NCBI GenBank assembly: GCA_027306715.1
Contig: DAHUZG010000443.1
Span: 1 to 11,539, forward strand
Direction of reading: 5' to 3'
DNA from: Acidimicrobiaceae bacterium
Lineage (GTDB): Bacteria; Actinomycetota; Acidimicrobiia; Acidimicrobiales; Bog-793
DNA length: 11,539 bases
The position numbers were made by a program, and so were the translations under genes. The notes under the pieces are model-generated. The model searched no databases and was not told the DNA's origin. It was given only the letters and a program-made list of their open reading frames with translations. Positions 1 through 6,753 of this stretch are shown in pieces (the first letter of the stretch is position 1; each line of letters starts with the position of its first letter).

Positions 1-37
1 CTCAAGCTAGCGCGTCTGCCTATTCCGCCACTCCGAC
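1..37 (-). tRNA. tRNA-Leu(GAG), 5' half, cut by the window edge
   Basis: Read on the minus strand, this is the 5' half of a class II leucine tRNA. It has a 7-nt acceptor strand (GTCGGAG), T8, the D-arm sequence GGCGGAATAGGCAGA typical of tRNA-Leu, then the anticodon 5' stem CTAGC followed by T-T-GAG. Aligned by eye to the E. coli tRNA-Leu (…GCGCTAGCTTCAG…), the anticodon is GAG, reading CUC/CUU codons. The window ends at anticodon position 36, so the variable arm, T-arm and acceptor 3' strand lie outside and cannot be checked. It is co-directional with the operon and follows the solute-binding protein gene by 132 nt. Confidence 0.88.
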
Positions 38-169
38 GTGGACTCGAGCGATCCGCAGGTGATCACCCTGTTGGGCCGAGCCCGGTGGACCGGCCCGAGC
101 TGAGTAGGTTAGCCCCCGCCGAGCCCGGGCAGCGATAGACCTGTCCTGACCTGGGCGGGCGCAGCCCCA
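38..169. other. Intergenic spacer between the binding-protein gene and tRNA-Leu
   Basis: No credible gene is seen here. It should hold the end of the long operon and the tRNA promoter. Visible structures are a perfect 10-bp palindrome GGTGATCACC (58-67), a GC-rich inverted repeat CCGGT-GG-ACCGG (82-93) nested in GGGCCG…CGGCCC (73-78 with 91-96), and the 8-bp palindrome GCCCGGGC (123-130). The GC hairpins lack a following T-run, so they are not convincing intrinsic terminators. On the minus strand TAACCT (111-106) could be a -10 element for the tRNA, but no TTGACA-like -35 is found at the right distance. All regulatory readings are weak. Confidence 0.4.
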
Positions 170-2089
170 TCACGGCGTGGTCGTCGGGGGCGCCGGCTGG
201 GGGCTCACCTGGATGCCCCACTGCTCGGCGTTCCAGAACGGGCCGGCGGGGTCCTCGGCGTACTCGACGTTGACGAGGTCGTCGCGGGTGATCAGCGCCA
301 CCGGTGTCTGGAAGAGCGGGACCGTCGGCAGGTCGCCCCAGAGAAGCGAGTCGATGCGGTTGTAGTCAGCTACCGCCTTGGCCGGGTTGAGCTCGATGAA
401 GGCCTGGCCGGCAAGCGCGGTGACGGTGGCGTCGGAGTAGCCGGCGACGTCGCGGCTGACCACCCCCGACAGAGCGGCGCCGGGCTCGGTCTCGCCGGCC
501 GGGTCGGCGGGCGCCGAGAGCGGTGCCAGCACGGGCGCCTGGCCGGTCGGGACGAAGGGTGAGACCAAAGGACCGACCGGTGCGCTGTAGAGCCGGACGT
601 TCTGGGACGCCTGCGGCGACAGCTCGTACGGGGCGAGGGCGATCTGGAAGCTGCCCGTGGGCAGATCGTCACGCAAGAGCTGGCGCAGCGGGACGTAGGT
701 CGCCTGCACCGTCACGCCTGCGGCCCCGAGCTGGGCGGTGACGACCGACACCGTCTCGGCGGCCAGGAGGTTGGCACGCGGCGCGAGCAGGTGAAGAACG
801 AGCGGCGTGCCGGCCGGGGTCGTCACCACGCCGGCGCTGTCGCGGGTGTAGCCGGCCGCCGCCAGCAGGCCGTAAGCAGCGCCGTCGTCGCTTTGCAGGT
901 AGGCGCCGTCATGCCCGACGCTGCCGGGGTAGCCGGACTGGAAGAGGTGGGTCGCGCCCCTCACCGGCTGGCCCGTCTCGAGCCCTACGGTGTTCCACAA
1001 GAGCTCGCTGCGATCGATCAGGTCCGTGACCGCCCGACGCATCGTCTGGTGGGCAAGGAGCGGGTCAGCGAGGTTGTAGACGAGCTGCCAGAGCCTCGGC
1101 GAAGCCGCCACCTGCTCGACGAGGTGGCCGCTCGCAGCGACGTCAGAGGCGACCGCGGCGTTCGGCGTCACCTCGGCGAGGTCGATGGTGCCGAGCTCGA
1201 GGTCGCGGATCACCTGTGACTCGCCACGGACGACCGTGAAGACGATCCGCGAGAGCCGGGCAGCCCCTGCCCAGTAGCGGGCGTTGCGGGTCAGCACGAG
1301 CTGGCGGCCCGGGACGACCGAGGAGACGACGAACGGGCCCCCCGAGACCGAGGCTGCTGCGGCGCCCTCCGCGAAGGCGGCGGAGAATCCCGCCGCCTTG
1401 CCGAGCTGGGCAGGAACGAGGTCGGCGAACAACGACGGCCAGGAGGCGTACGGGGTGGTGAAGACGACGGTCACCGTCTTGCCGGCGTTGGAGGACGAGA
1501 TCGACGCGATGTCGTCGTAGCCTGCGACCGGCACCGAGGGGCCGAGCCCGCTGGCGTGGCGCAGCTGTTGCCACAGGTAGACGAAGTCGGCGGCGGTGAT
1601 CGGCGTGCCGTCCGACCAGATCGCCTGGGGATTGATCTGGTACTCGACGGTGAAGCTCGAGGCGGGTGGGACGCCGACGACCTCGGCGGCGTTGACGAGC
1701 GCCGGGTCGGGCTGCGGGCTCCCGCCCGGGGCGGTGACGAACACCGACGGCCAGATCAGCGGGGCGATCTCGGCCGTCACCTGCGAGGAGCCGGCCGCGG
1801 TCCAGGGGTTGAGATCGGTCGGCAGCGCCGCCACGGCGACGTGCACCGTGCCGCCGTCGGCGAGCACGACCGGGGTGTTCGGGGGAGCCGTCGTCGTGGT
1901 GCTCGATCCGGTGCCGGTGCCGGTGCCGACACTGATTCCGGAGCCCGCGATCGTGCTGGTGCTGGTGCTGGTGCTGGTGCTCGCGGCGCCGGCAGAGGAG
2001 GGATCAGCGGCGCCGGCAACGGCGAGGCCGGCTGCAGCGACAGCGCAGAGCCCGGCCGCAAAGAGGCGGAGGCTGCGCCTCAGTGCCAC
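170..2089 (-). CDS. Family-5 extracellular solute-binding protein (peptide/LpqW-like), secreted
   Basis: This 639-residue protein resembles the substrate-binding components of oligopeptide/nickel-type ABC importers (SBP_bac_5). Visible marks are a Sec signal peptide (basic MALRRSLR, then a hydrophobic Ala/Leu/Val run to about residue 27), a Ser/Thr/Gly-rich linker (about 33-70), the domain start around TDLNPWTAAG (91-100), and the family signature IWSDGTPITAADF (157-169) within a longer conserved stretch. The C-terminus has GPFWNAEQWG (616-625) and a Pro/Thr tail. The signal peptide contains Cys15 but the preceding AGL is not a good lipobox, so secretion by signal peptidase I looks more likely than a lipoprotein. 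The GTG start overlaps the end of secG by 10 nt. No permease or ATPase gene is nearby, so the substrate is unknown. Actinobacterial relatives include LpqW, which acts in cell-envelope glycolipid synthesis rather than uptake; that role is only a possibility here. Confidence 0.9.
   Translation of the reverse strand: MALRRSLRLFAAGLCAVAAAGLAVAGAADPSSAGAASTSTSTSTSTIAGSGISVGTGTGTGSSTTTTAPPNTPVVLADGGTVHVAVAALPTDLNPWTAAGSSQVTAEIAPLIWPSVFVTAPGGSPQPDPALVNAAEVVGVPPASSFTVEYQINPQAIWSDGTPITAADFVYLWQQLRHASGLGPSVPVAGYDDIASISSSNAGKTVTVVFTTPYASWPSLFADLVPAQLGKAAGFSAAFAEGAAAASVSGGPFVVSSVVPGRQLVLTRNARYWAGAARLSRIVFTVVRGESQVIRDLELGTIDLAEVTPNAAVASDVAASGHLVEQVAASPRLWQLVYNLADPLLAHQTMRRAVTDLIDRSELLWNTVGLETGQPVRGATHLFQSGYPGSVGHDGAYLQSDDGAAYGLLAAAGYTRDSAGVVTTPAGTPLVLHLLAPRANLLAAETVSVVTAQLGAAGVTVQATYVPLRQLLRDDLPTGSFQIALAPYELSPQASQNVRLYSAPVGPLVSPFVPTGQAPVLAPLSAPADPAGETEPGAALSGVVSRDVAGYSDATVTALAGQAFIELNPAKAVADYNRIDSLLWGDLPTVPLFQTPVALITRDDLVNVEYAEDPAGPFWNAEQWGIQVSPQPAPPTTTP
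1908..1930. repeat. Short (GTGCCG)3 tandem repeat in the binding-protein gene
   Basis: Three GTGCCG units occur at 1911-1928 with partial flanking matches. They encode Gly-Thr dipeptides in the same Ser/Thr/Gly linker of the solute-binding protein. Like the neighbouring GTGCTG run, the array is in phase with the reading frame. Confidence 0.75.
1953..1981. repeat. Hexanucleotide tandem repeat (GTGCTG)n in the binding-protein gene
   Basis: Four perfect GTGCTG units plus a nearly complete fifth (GTGCT, then C) run in tandem. On the coding strand they encode the Ser-Thr dipeptides of the linker just after the signal peptide. Because the unit is six bases, gain or loss of copies would change linker length by two residues without shifting the frame. 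Confidence 0.85.
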
Positions 2090-2310
2090 CGCAGGCCGAT
2101 GATGACCGCGGTGAAGGCGAAGACGACGGCGCAGGTGATCGTCAGGCGGTCGAGGTTCTTCTCGGCCACCGTGGAGCCGGCTGCCGCCGAGCCGACCGAG
2201 GACCCGAACATGTCCGAGAGGCCACCGCCGCGGCCGCTGTGGAGCAGGATCAGCAGGATCAACGCGAACGAGGTCAGCACCTCGATGCCGACGAGGATGT
2301 CCGTGAGCAC
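2080..2310 (-). CDS. secG: Protein-export membrane protein SecG
   Basis: This 76-residue protein is the small accessory subunit of the SecYEG translocon in the cytoplasmic membrane. It has the expected two-helix plan: TM1 about residues 4-24, a cytoplasmic loop with the SecG signature LLHSGRGGGLSDMFG (22-36), KNLDRLT (51-57), and TM2 about 57-73. Length is normal for actinobacterial SecG. The GTG start is preceded by GAGG only 2 nt away, a cramped ribosome site, and lies 12 nt after the tpiA stop, so translation probably depends on coupling. Its stop overlaps the GTG start of the solute-binding protein gene by 10 nt. The position next to tpiA is the usual one in actinobacteria. Confidence 0.96.
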   Translation of the reverse strand: MLTDILVGIEVLTSFALILLILLHSGRGGGLSDMFGSSVGSAAAGSTVAEKNLDRLTITCAVVFAFTAVIIGLRWH

Positions 2311-2322
2311 GGCCTCAAGCTA

Positions 2323-3105
2323 TCAGCGGGCGCCGGCCCGCAAGATCGCGGCAAAGCGCGCCGCGTCGAGGCTCGCCCCGCCGACGAGCAGGCCGTCGAG
2401 GTCGGGGCAGGCGAGCAGCTCTGCGGCGTTGTCGGGCGTCGCCGAGCCCCCGTATTGGACCCGGACGGCCGCGGCGGCGCCTGCGCCGGCGAGCTCGCCG
2501 ACGGCAACGCGGATGGCGGCGCACATCTCCTGGGCGTCGTCGGGACTGGCGGTCTCGCCGCTGCCGATCGCCCAGATCGGCTCGTAGGCGATCACGGCCG
2601 AGGCGACCTGCTCGCCACGGCGGCCCCCGAGAGCAGCGGCGACCTGGCTGCGCACCTTGGCGAGGTGCTCGCCGGCGCGGCGCTCCTCGAGGGTCTCGCC
2701 GACACAGCAGATCGGGGTCATGCCGTGACGCCAGATGGCGTCGAGCTTGGCCCGAACCTGCTCGTCGGTCTCGCCGCACAGCGTCCGCCGCTCGGAGTGC
2801 CCGGCGATGACCAGTCGCACCCCGAGCTTGGCGAGCATCTCGGCGCTCACCGCGCCGGTGAAGGGCCCCTTGTCGGCAGGGTGGCAGTCCTGTGCTCCGA
2901 GCGCGAGCGGCACGTGGTCCGACTCGAGGGCCACCTGGACGCTGCGCAGCGAGGTGAAAGGCGGGTGGACGCTCGCCTCGCGCCCGGGCGGCAACCCGCC
3001 GGCGCGTAGCAGCGCGGCCAGCTCCTGGACGAGCTTGAGCGACTCGAAGTGGTTCTCGTTCATCTTCCAGTTGCCGCTCACGAGGAGCGGACGGCCCTCG
3101 CTCAA
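2323..3105 (-). CDS. tpiA: Triosephosphate isomerase
   Basis: TpiA interconverts dihydroxyacetone phosphate and glyceraldehyde 3-phosphate in glycolysis and gluconeogenesis. With a TTG start at 3105 the protein is 260 residues, normal for the family. Visible active-site marks are GNWKMN (11-16; Asn12 and Lys14), AGHSERR (101-107; His103), AYEPIWAIGSGETA (173-186; base Glu175 and the flexible phosphate loop 6), and the C-terminal phosphate-binding segments YGGSATPDN (218-226) and LLVGGASLD (239-247). The TTG is chosen because it directly precedes the conserved N-terminus, follows a GGAAGGA ribosome site 5 nt upstream, and overlaps the stop of the pgk remnant as TTGA. The frame stays open far upstream through gap, but that extension has no homology and is a GC-rich artefact. 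The gene looks intact and functional. Confidence 0.96.
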   Translation of the reverse strand: MSEGRPLLVSGNWKMNENHFESLKLVQELAALLRAGGLPPGREASVHPPFTSLRSVQVALESDHVPLALGAQDCHPADKGPFTGAVSAEMLAKLGVRLVIAGHSERRTLCGETDEQVRAKLDAIWRHGMTPICCVGETLEERRAGEHLAKVRSQVAAALGGRRGEQVASAVIAYEPIWAIGSGETASPDDAQEMCAAIRVAVGELAGAGAAAAVRVQYGGSATPDNAAELLACPDLDGLLVGGASLDAARFAAILRAGAR

Positions 3106-3278
3106 CGCAGTCCTTCCCAAAGGGCCCGCAGCCCCGGCAGGCCGCCGCTCTCGACGAGCTCGAGGGTCGCCCCGCCGCCGGTCGAGATGTGGCCGACTGC
3201 CCCGCGAAGCAGCACGCGCCTGTTCCCGAGCGGCGGGAGGTCCTCGAGCCTCGGCACGGCGAGTCGCCCTGCGGCCAT
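3102..3278 (-). pseudogene. pgk: Phosphoglycerate kinase remnant with a large in-frame internal deletion
   Basis: This 58-codon frame has both ends of phosphoglycerate kinase but no middle. Residues 9-25 (PRLEDLPPLGNRRVLLR) match the PGK N-terminus, which normally continues into the substrate-binding xDFNVP segment. Residues 29-53 (GHISTGGGATLELVE, then GGLPGLRAL) match the extreme C-terminus, the conserved HxSTGGGAxLE helix. PGK is usually about 390-400 residues, so about 340 codons are missing, including nearly all of the substrate and nucleotide-binding domains. The junction lies between codons 25 and 30 (about 3189-3206) and is in frame. The ATG is 23 nt after the gap stop and the TGA overlaps the tpiA TTG. 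The product cannot be an active kinase. It could be a true deletion or a collapsed assembly. The identification of the two ends is firm; the cause is not known. Confidence 0.88.
3111..3117 (-). promoter_or_regulatory. Ribosome binding site for tpiA inside the pgk remnant
   Basis: The minus strand reads GGAAGGA five bases before the TTG start of tpiA. It lies within the last codons (Trp-Glu-Gly) of the pgk remnant, so ribosomes finishing the remnant would stop on the TTGA overlap at the tpiA start. This supports the TTG start choice and gives one reason why the 3' end of pgk would be kept. Confidence 0.65.
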
Positions 3279-3301
3279 GGTCGGCGACCGTGAGCGGCGT
3301 C

Positions 3302-4321
3302 TCAGGCGGCGCCGAGCAGCAGGGTGAGATCGACGAGACGGGTCGAATAGCCCCACTCGTTGTCGTACCAGCCGAACACCTTGACAAGGGTCTGCGACTC
3401 GCCGAGCGGCAGCGCGAGGGTGAGCAGCGAGTCGAAGATGCACGAGGCGGGCGAACCGAGGATGTCGGTGGAGACAAGCGCCTCGTCGGTGTAGACGAGG
3501 ACGTCTTTGAGCGGGCCGGAGCTCGCCGCCTCGGCGAAGGCGCCGTTGACGCCCGCGACGTCGGCCTTCGTCCCGAGCACGGCGGTGAAGTCGGTGATCG
3601 AGCCGTCCTGGACCGGCACCCGCAACGAGTGGCCGTCGAGGCGCCCCGCCATCGCCTCGAGCACGAGCGCGGTCGAGCGCGCCGCCCCGGTCGAGGTCGG
3701 GACGATGTTGACCGCAGCCGCCCGCGCCCGGCGCAGGTCGTCACGACCGAGGTCGAGGACCTCCTGGTCGTTGGTGTAGGCGTGGATGGTGCTCATCAGC
3801 CCGCGCTCGATGCCGAAGGCGTCATCGAGCACCTTCACCATCGGCACGAAACAGTTCGTCGTGCAGCTGGCGTTGGAGACGACGACGTGGCGCTCGGGGT
3901 CGTAGTCGCCGTCGTTGACCCCGACGACGAAGGTGGCGTCGGCGTCCGAGGACGGGGCCGAGATGATCACCTTCCGGGCGCCGGCGACGAGGTGCGCTGC
4001 CGCTGCGGCACGCTTGGTGAACCGCCCCGTCGACTCGACGACGACATCGACGCCGATCTCGCCCCACGGCAGGGCCGCCGGGTCACGCTCGGCGAAGACG
4101 GCGATCTCGTTGCTGTCGACGCGAAATCCCCTCTCGGAGAGCTCGACGACGCCGTCGAAACCGCCGTGGGTGGAGTCGTGGCGCAGGAGGTGGGCGTTGG
4201 TCTCCTTGGAGAGCAGGTCGTTCACGGCGACGATCTCGATATCTGCGCCGTAGCTGCGGGCAGCGCGCAGGTAGTTGCGCCCGATACGGCCGAAGCCGTT
4301 GATGGCCACACGAACCGTCAT
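3302..4321 (-). CDS. gap: Glyceraldehyde-3-phosphate dehydrogenase, type I
   Basis: This 339-residue enzyme oxidises glyceraldehyde 3-phosphate to 1,3-bisphosphoglycerate in glycolysis. The Rossmann motif INGFGRIGRN is at 7-16, and VNDL (33-36) with Asp35 is the form expected for NAD+ rather than NADP+. The catalytic motif SNASCTTNC (149-157) holds Cys153, and His180 lies in STIHAYTNDQ (177-186). Phosphate-binding PTSTGAA (208-214) and the C-terminal signature WYDNEWGYS (318-326) are present. Where many NAD enzymes have LDLPH the sequence reads LDLGR (189-193), a minor change near the cofactor site. The ATG overlaps the stop of the MMPL gene as ATGA and has a strong ribosome site. The next enzyme of the pathway, PGK, is broken immediately downstream. 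Confidence 0.97.
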   Translation of the reverse strand: MTVRVAINGFGRIGRNYLRAARSYGADIEIVAVNDLLSKETNAHLLRHDSTHGGFDGVVELSERGFRVDSNEIAVFAERDPAALPWGEIGVDVVVESTGRFTKRAAAAAHLVAGARKVIISAPSSDADATFVVGVNDGDYDPERHVVVSNASCTTNCFVPMVKVLDDAFGIERGLMSTIHAYTNDQEVLDLGRDDLRRARAAAVNIVPTSTGAARSTALVLEAMAGRLDGHSLRVPVQDGSITDFTAVLGTKADVAGVNGAFAEAASSGPLKDVLVYTDEALVSTDILGSPASCIFDSLLTLALPLGESQTLVKVFGWYDNEWGYSTRLVDLTLLLGAA

Positions 4322-6753
4322 CGTCGCTGTTCCTCTCCTTGGCGAGTGCTCTCGACCCTTGGTGACAGCTCGCGCCCGTGCCGCCCGCCCGTGACCCTAT
4401 TCGCTCGAAGGGCTGCGGGTCGCACGACTCGGCCCGAGCTGCCCGGCAGGCTGGGCGGCGCCCCGCCGAGCCCGTTCGAGTGCTGCTCGTGAAGGCGCGA
4501 AGGCCACCAGTTCCACCGCCCGAGCAGGACGACGGTCGCCGGGACGACGACGCTTCGGACGACGAAGGTGTCGAGCACGACCCCGATCGCCAGGCCGATC
4601 CCGATCTCACGGATCTGGGTGCCCTCCGAGCCCGAGCCGCCGGCGAGGGTGAGAACGAGGAAGGTGCCGGCGAGCACGAGCCCGGCGGAGGTGACCGTGG
4701 TCCCGGTGACCTCGATCGCGCGCACCACGGCTTGGCGCACGCTCAGCGAGGACGCCTCCTCTCGCACCCTCGACATGACGAGGATGTTGTAGTCCTCGCC
4801 GAGGGCGAGGAGGAACACGAACATAAGGAACGGGAGGATGAAGCTCAGCCCGCCCGAGCCGCCGAGCAGCTGGAAGACGATGACCGCGGCACCGAGCGAG
4901 GCGAAGTACGACAAGGCGACGCTGATCACGAGGTAGAACGGCGCCACGGCGCTGCGCAGCAGCAACGCCAGCAGCAGCCCGATCACGAGCACCGCGATCG
5001 GCACCAGCCGCCGGAGGTCGCCGTCGGCCGCCTGCTGGACGTCGAACAGCGACGGAGAGTCGCCGGCTGCGCCGGCGGCGCTGGCGCCGGCGGCGCGCCC
5101 GGCGGCGGCGGCTGCAGCCCGCATCGCCGGTACCGCGGCGATGGCGGCCCCCGAGTCGGCGCCCCCGGCGCGCACGCTGACGAGGAACTGCACCGTCCTG
5201 CCGTCGGCGGAGATGACCGCCGCCGTGGCCCGGTAGGCCTGGTACAGGCTCGGCGCCAACCTCGCCGCCGGCCCGCGCGACGGCTGAGCGGCCGGGAGCG
5301 GTCCGGCCGGCCCGAGGCGGTGGTGCAGCATCGCCAGCTCACCGGCCCCGATCTGAGTCCCGTTCGGGTCGAGCGGGGCGATGAGGCTCGAGAACAGCGC
5401 GTCGTGGGCCACCAGCGCCTCGGCAGCGGCAAGTCCCGCCGGCTCCTGCCAAACCGGCCGTCTCAGGCGCAGGACGAGGCTGTCGGGGTTGCTGCTGGCG
5501 GCAGAGAAGTGCTTGACGAGCAGCGCCTGCCCCGCAGCGGAGTCACTCCCGGGCGGCGCGCTGATGCCCCCGCCGAAGTCCGCGGCCCGGTAGCCGAAGG
5601 AGAACATTGCCAGCGCAGAGAGCAGCACGCCGCCGGCGGCGAGGGCGAGCACCGGGCGGCGGACGACGGCTCCGGCGACGCGGCCCCAACCGCCGGCCAA
5701 CCGCTGGCCGGGGTGCGGCTGGGCGGGCCAGAACAGCCCCCGCCCGAGCACCGCCAGCAGCGCCGGCACGAGCGTCAGCCCGGCGAGCAGCATGCAGCCG
5801 ACACCGATGGCGAGCGGGATCGCCAGCCCGTGGTAGATGCCGAAGGTGGCGAGCAGCAGGCTGAGTAGCGCCGCCATCACCGTCGCCGCCGAGAAGGTGA
5901 TCGACTCCCCGACCCGTTCGACCGCCCGCTCGATCGCCTCGCGGGCGCCGAGCCCGCCTCGGCGCTCCTCGCGCACGCGACAGACGAGGAACAGCCCGTA
6001 GTCGGTGCCGGCGCCGAGCACGAGGACGATGAGCAGCAGCTGGGTGATGCTCGAGATGCTGATGCCGAAGGTCGCCACCTCGGCGACGATCGACTCCGAG
6101 GAGAGCAGCACGAGAACCGCCGGCACGAGTGTCGCCAGGGTGGCGAGCGGCGAGCGGAAGACCGCCAGCAGCAGGACGATGATGAGCACGATCGAGAGGT
6201 ATTCGGTGCGCGTCGAGATGCCGCTCGCCTGGCCGACCTGGTCGGCGGCGATGGCGAGGTTGCCAGCCGTGTGCAACTCGAGCCCAGGCGGGGCGCCGAC
6301 ACGGCCGAACAGCGCGCGCAGCGAGCGGATGAAGTCGACGTCGGGGACGTTCGTCGCCTGCGAGAGCGACGCCCGCACCTCGATGTCGGCCGCCTGACGG
6401 TCTCCCGAGAGCTCGCCCACGCGGGCGCTCACAGCATGCGGGAGCCGGGCGGCGAGCACGGCGAGGCGCGAGATGGCGGCCCGGTCGGCGGCGTTCAGCA
6501 CCGCATGGCCGGTCGTCGCCGCGACGACGAGGGCGTCGTCGTTGTTCGAGCTGCCGTAGAAGGGAGCTGTCAGCCGCTGGGCGACATTGCTCGGCGCGCT
6601 CGCCGGCAGGTACTGCGTGCTGTCGTTGTTGACCGCCTGGGCGAGCGAGGGCAGCAGCCGTACCGAGGCGAACGTCCCGAGAACCCAGACGGCGATCACG
6701 AGCCAGCGCCATCGGACCGACCAGCGTCCGATGCCGGCGAACAGCGAGCTCAC
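4318..6753 (-). CDS. MMPL-family (RND superfamily) membrane transporter
   Basis: This 811-residue protein has the duplicated plan of MmpL transporters: TM1 (about 16-36), an extracytoplasmic loop (40-180), a TM2-6 bundle (about 185-335), TM7 (about 367-387), a second loop (390-580) and TM8-12 (about 583-745). Each half carries the Asp-Tyr proton-relay motif: GTDYGLFLVCRVREE (249-263; Asp251-Tyr252) and GEDYNILVMSRVREE (652-666; Asp654-Tyr655). The family typically uses proton flow to move lipids or other hydrophobic molecules; the substrate here is unknown. The second loop has an Ala-rich run (about 541-563), and the last 55 residues form a basic, low-complexity tail. I choose the GTG at 6753 because it overlaps the yvcK stop as GTGA and starts just before TM1; longer frames run through yvcK. 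The stop overlaps gap as ATGA. In typical actinobacteria whiA follows yvcK, so this gene occupies its place. Confidence 0.93.
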   Translation of the reverse strand: MSSLFAGIGRWSVRWRWLVIAVWVLGTFASVRLLPSLAQAVNNDSTQYLPASAPSNVAQRLTAPFYGSSNNDDALVVAATTGHAVLNAADRAAISRLAVLAARLPHAVSARVGELSGDRQAADIEVRASLSQATNVPDVDFIRSLRALFGRVGAPPGLELHTAGNLAIAADQVGQASGISTRTEYLSIVLIIVLLLAVFRSPLATLATLVPAVLVLLSSESIVAEVATFGISISSITQLLLIVLVLGAGTDYGLFLVCRVREERRGGLGAREAIERAVERVGESITFSAATVMAALLSLLLATFGIYHGLAIPLAIGVGCMLLAGLTLVPALLAVLGRGLFWPAQPHPGQRLAGGWGRVAGAVVRRPVLALAAGGVLLSALAMFSFGYRAADFGGGISAPPGSDSAAGQALLVKHFSAASSNPDSLVLRLRRPVWQEPAGLAAAEALVAHDALFSSLIAPLDPNGTQIGAGELAMLHHRLGPAGPLPAAQPSRGPAARLAPSLYQAYRATAAVISADGRTVQFLVSVRAGGADSGAAIAAVPAMRAAAAAAGRAAGASAAGAAGDSPSLFDVQQAADGDLRRLVPIAVLVIGLLLALLLRSAVAPFYLVISVALSYFASLGAAVIVFQLLGGSGGLSFILPFLMFVFLLALGEDYNILVMSRVREEASSLSVRQAVVRAIEVTGTTVTSAGLVLAGTFLVLTLAGGSGSEGTQIREIGIGLAIGVVLDTFVVRSVVVPATVVLLGRWNWWPSRLHEQHSNGLGGAPPSLPGSSGRVVRPAALRANRVTGGRHGRELSPRVESTRQGEEQRR
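4332..4340 (-). promoter_or_regulatory. Strong ribosome binding site for gap
   Basis: The minus strand reads AAGGAGAGG ten bases before the gap ATG, inside the last codons of the MMPL gene. It is the clearest Shine-Dalgarno sequence in the operon, fitting high expression of Gap, and it fixes the start at 4321. Confidence 0.75.

Noticed and set aside
58..67. Palindrome GGTGATCACC as an operator
   Set aside because: It is a single 10-bp palindrome with no second copy and no recognised regulator; chance is a fair explanation.
73..96. GC-rich inverted repeat as a rho-independent terminator
   Set aside because: The stem is short with a poor loop and no T-run follows on either strand.
3106..3744. 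Upstream extension of the tpiA frame into gap
   Set aside because: The extension is Arg/Ser/Pro-rich without homology; TpiA begins at the TTG next to GNWKMN with a ribosome site.
2735..4492. Long open frame on the plus strand (585 codons) opposite tpiA and gap
   Set aside because: It is antisense to two well-conserved enzymes, the product is Arg/Gly/Asp-rich without any known motif, and such frames are common in GC-rich DNA.
5080..5125. GC-rich, repeat-like stretch in the MMPL gene
   Set aside because: It simply encodes an Ala/Gly-rich part of the second extracytoplasmic loop; no regular repeat unit is present.
4378..5868. Open frame on the plus strand (496 codons) opposite the MMPL gene
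   Set aside because: The translation is a low-complexity Arg/Glu/Gln/Gly string mirroring the GC-skewed codons of the transporter; no domain is seen.
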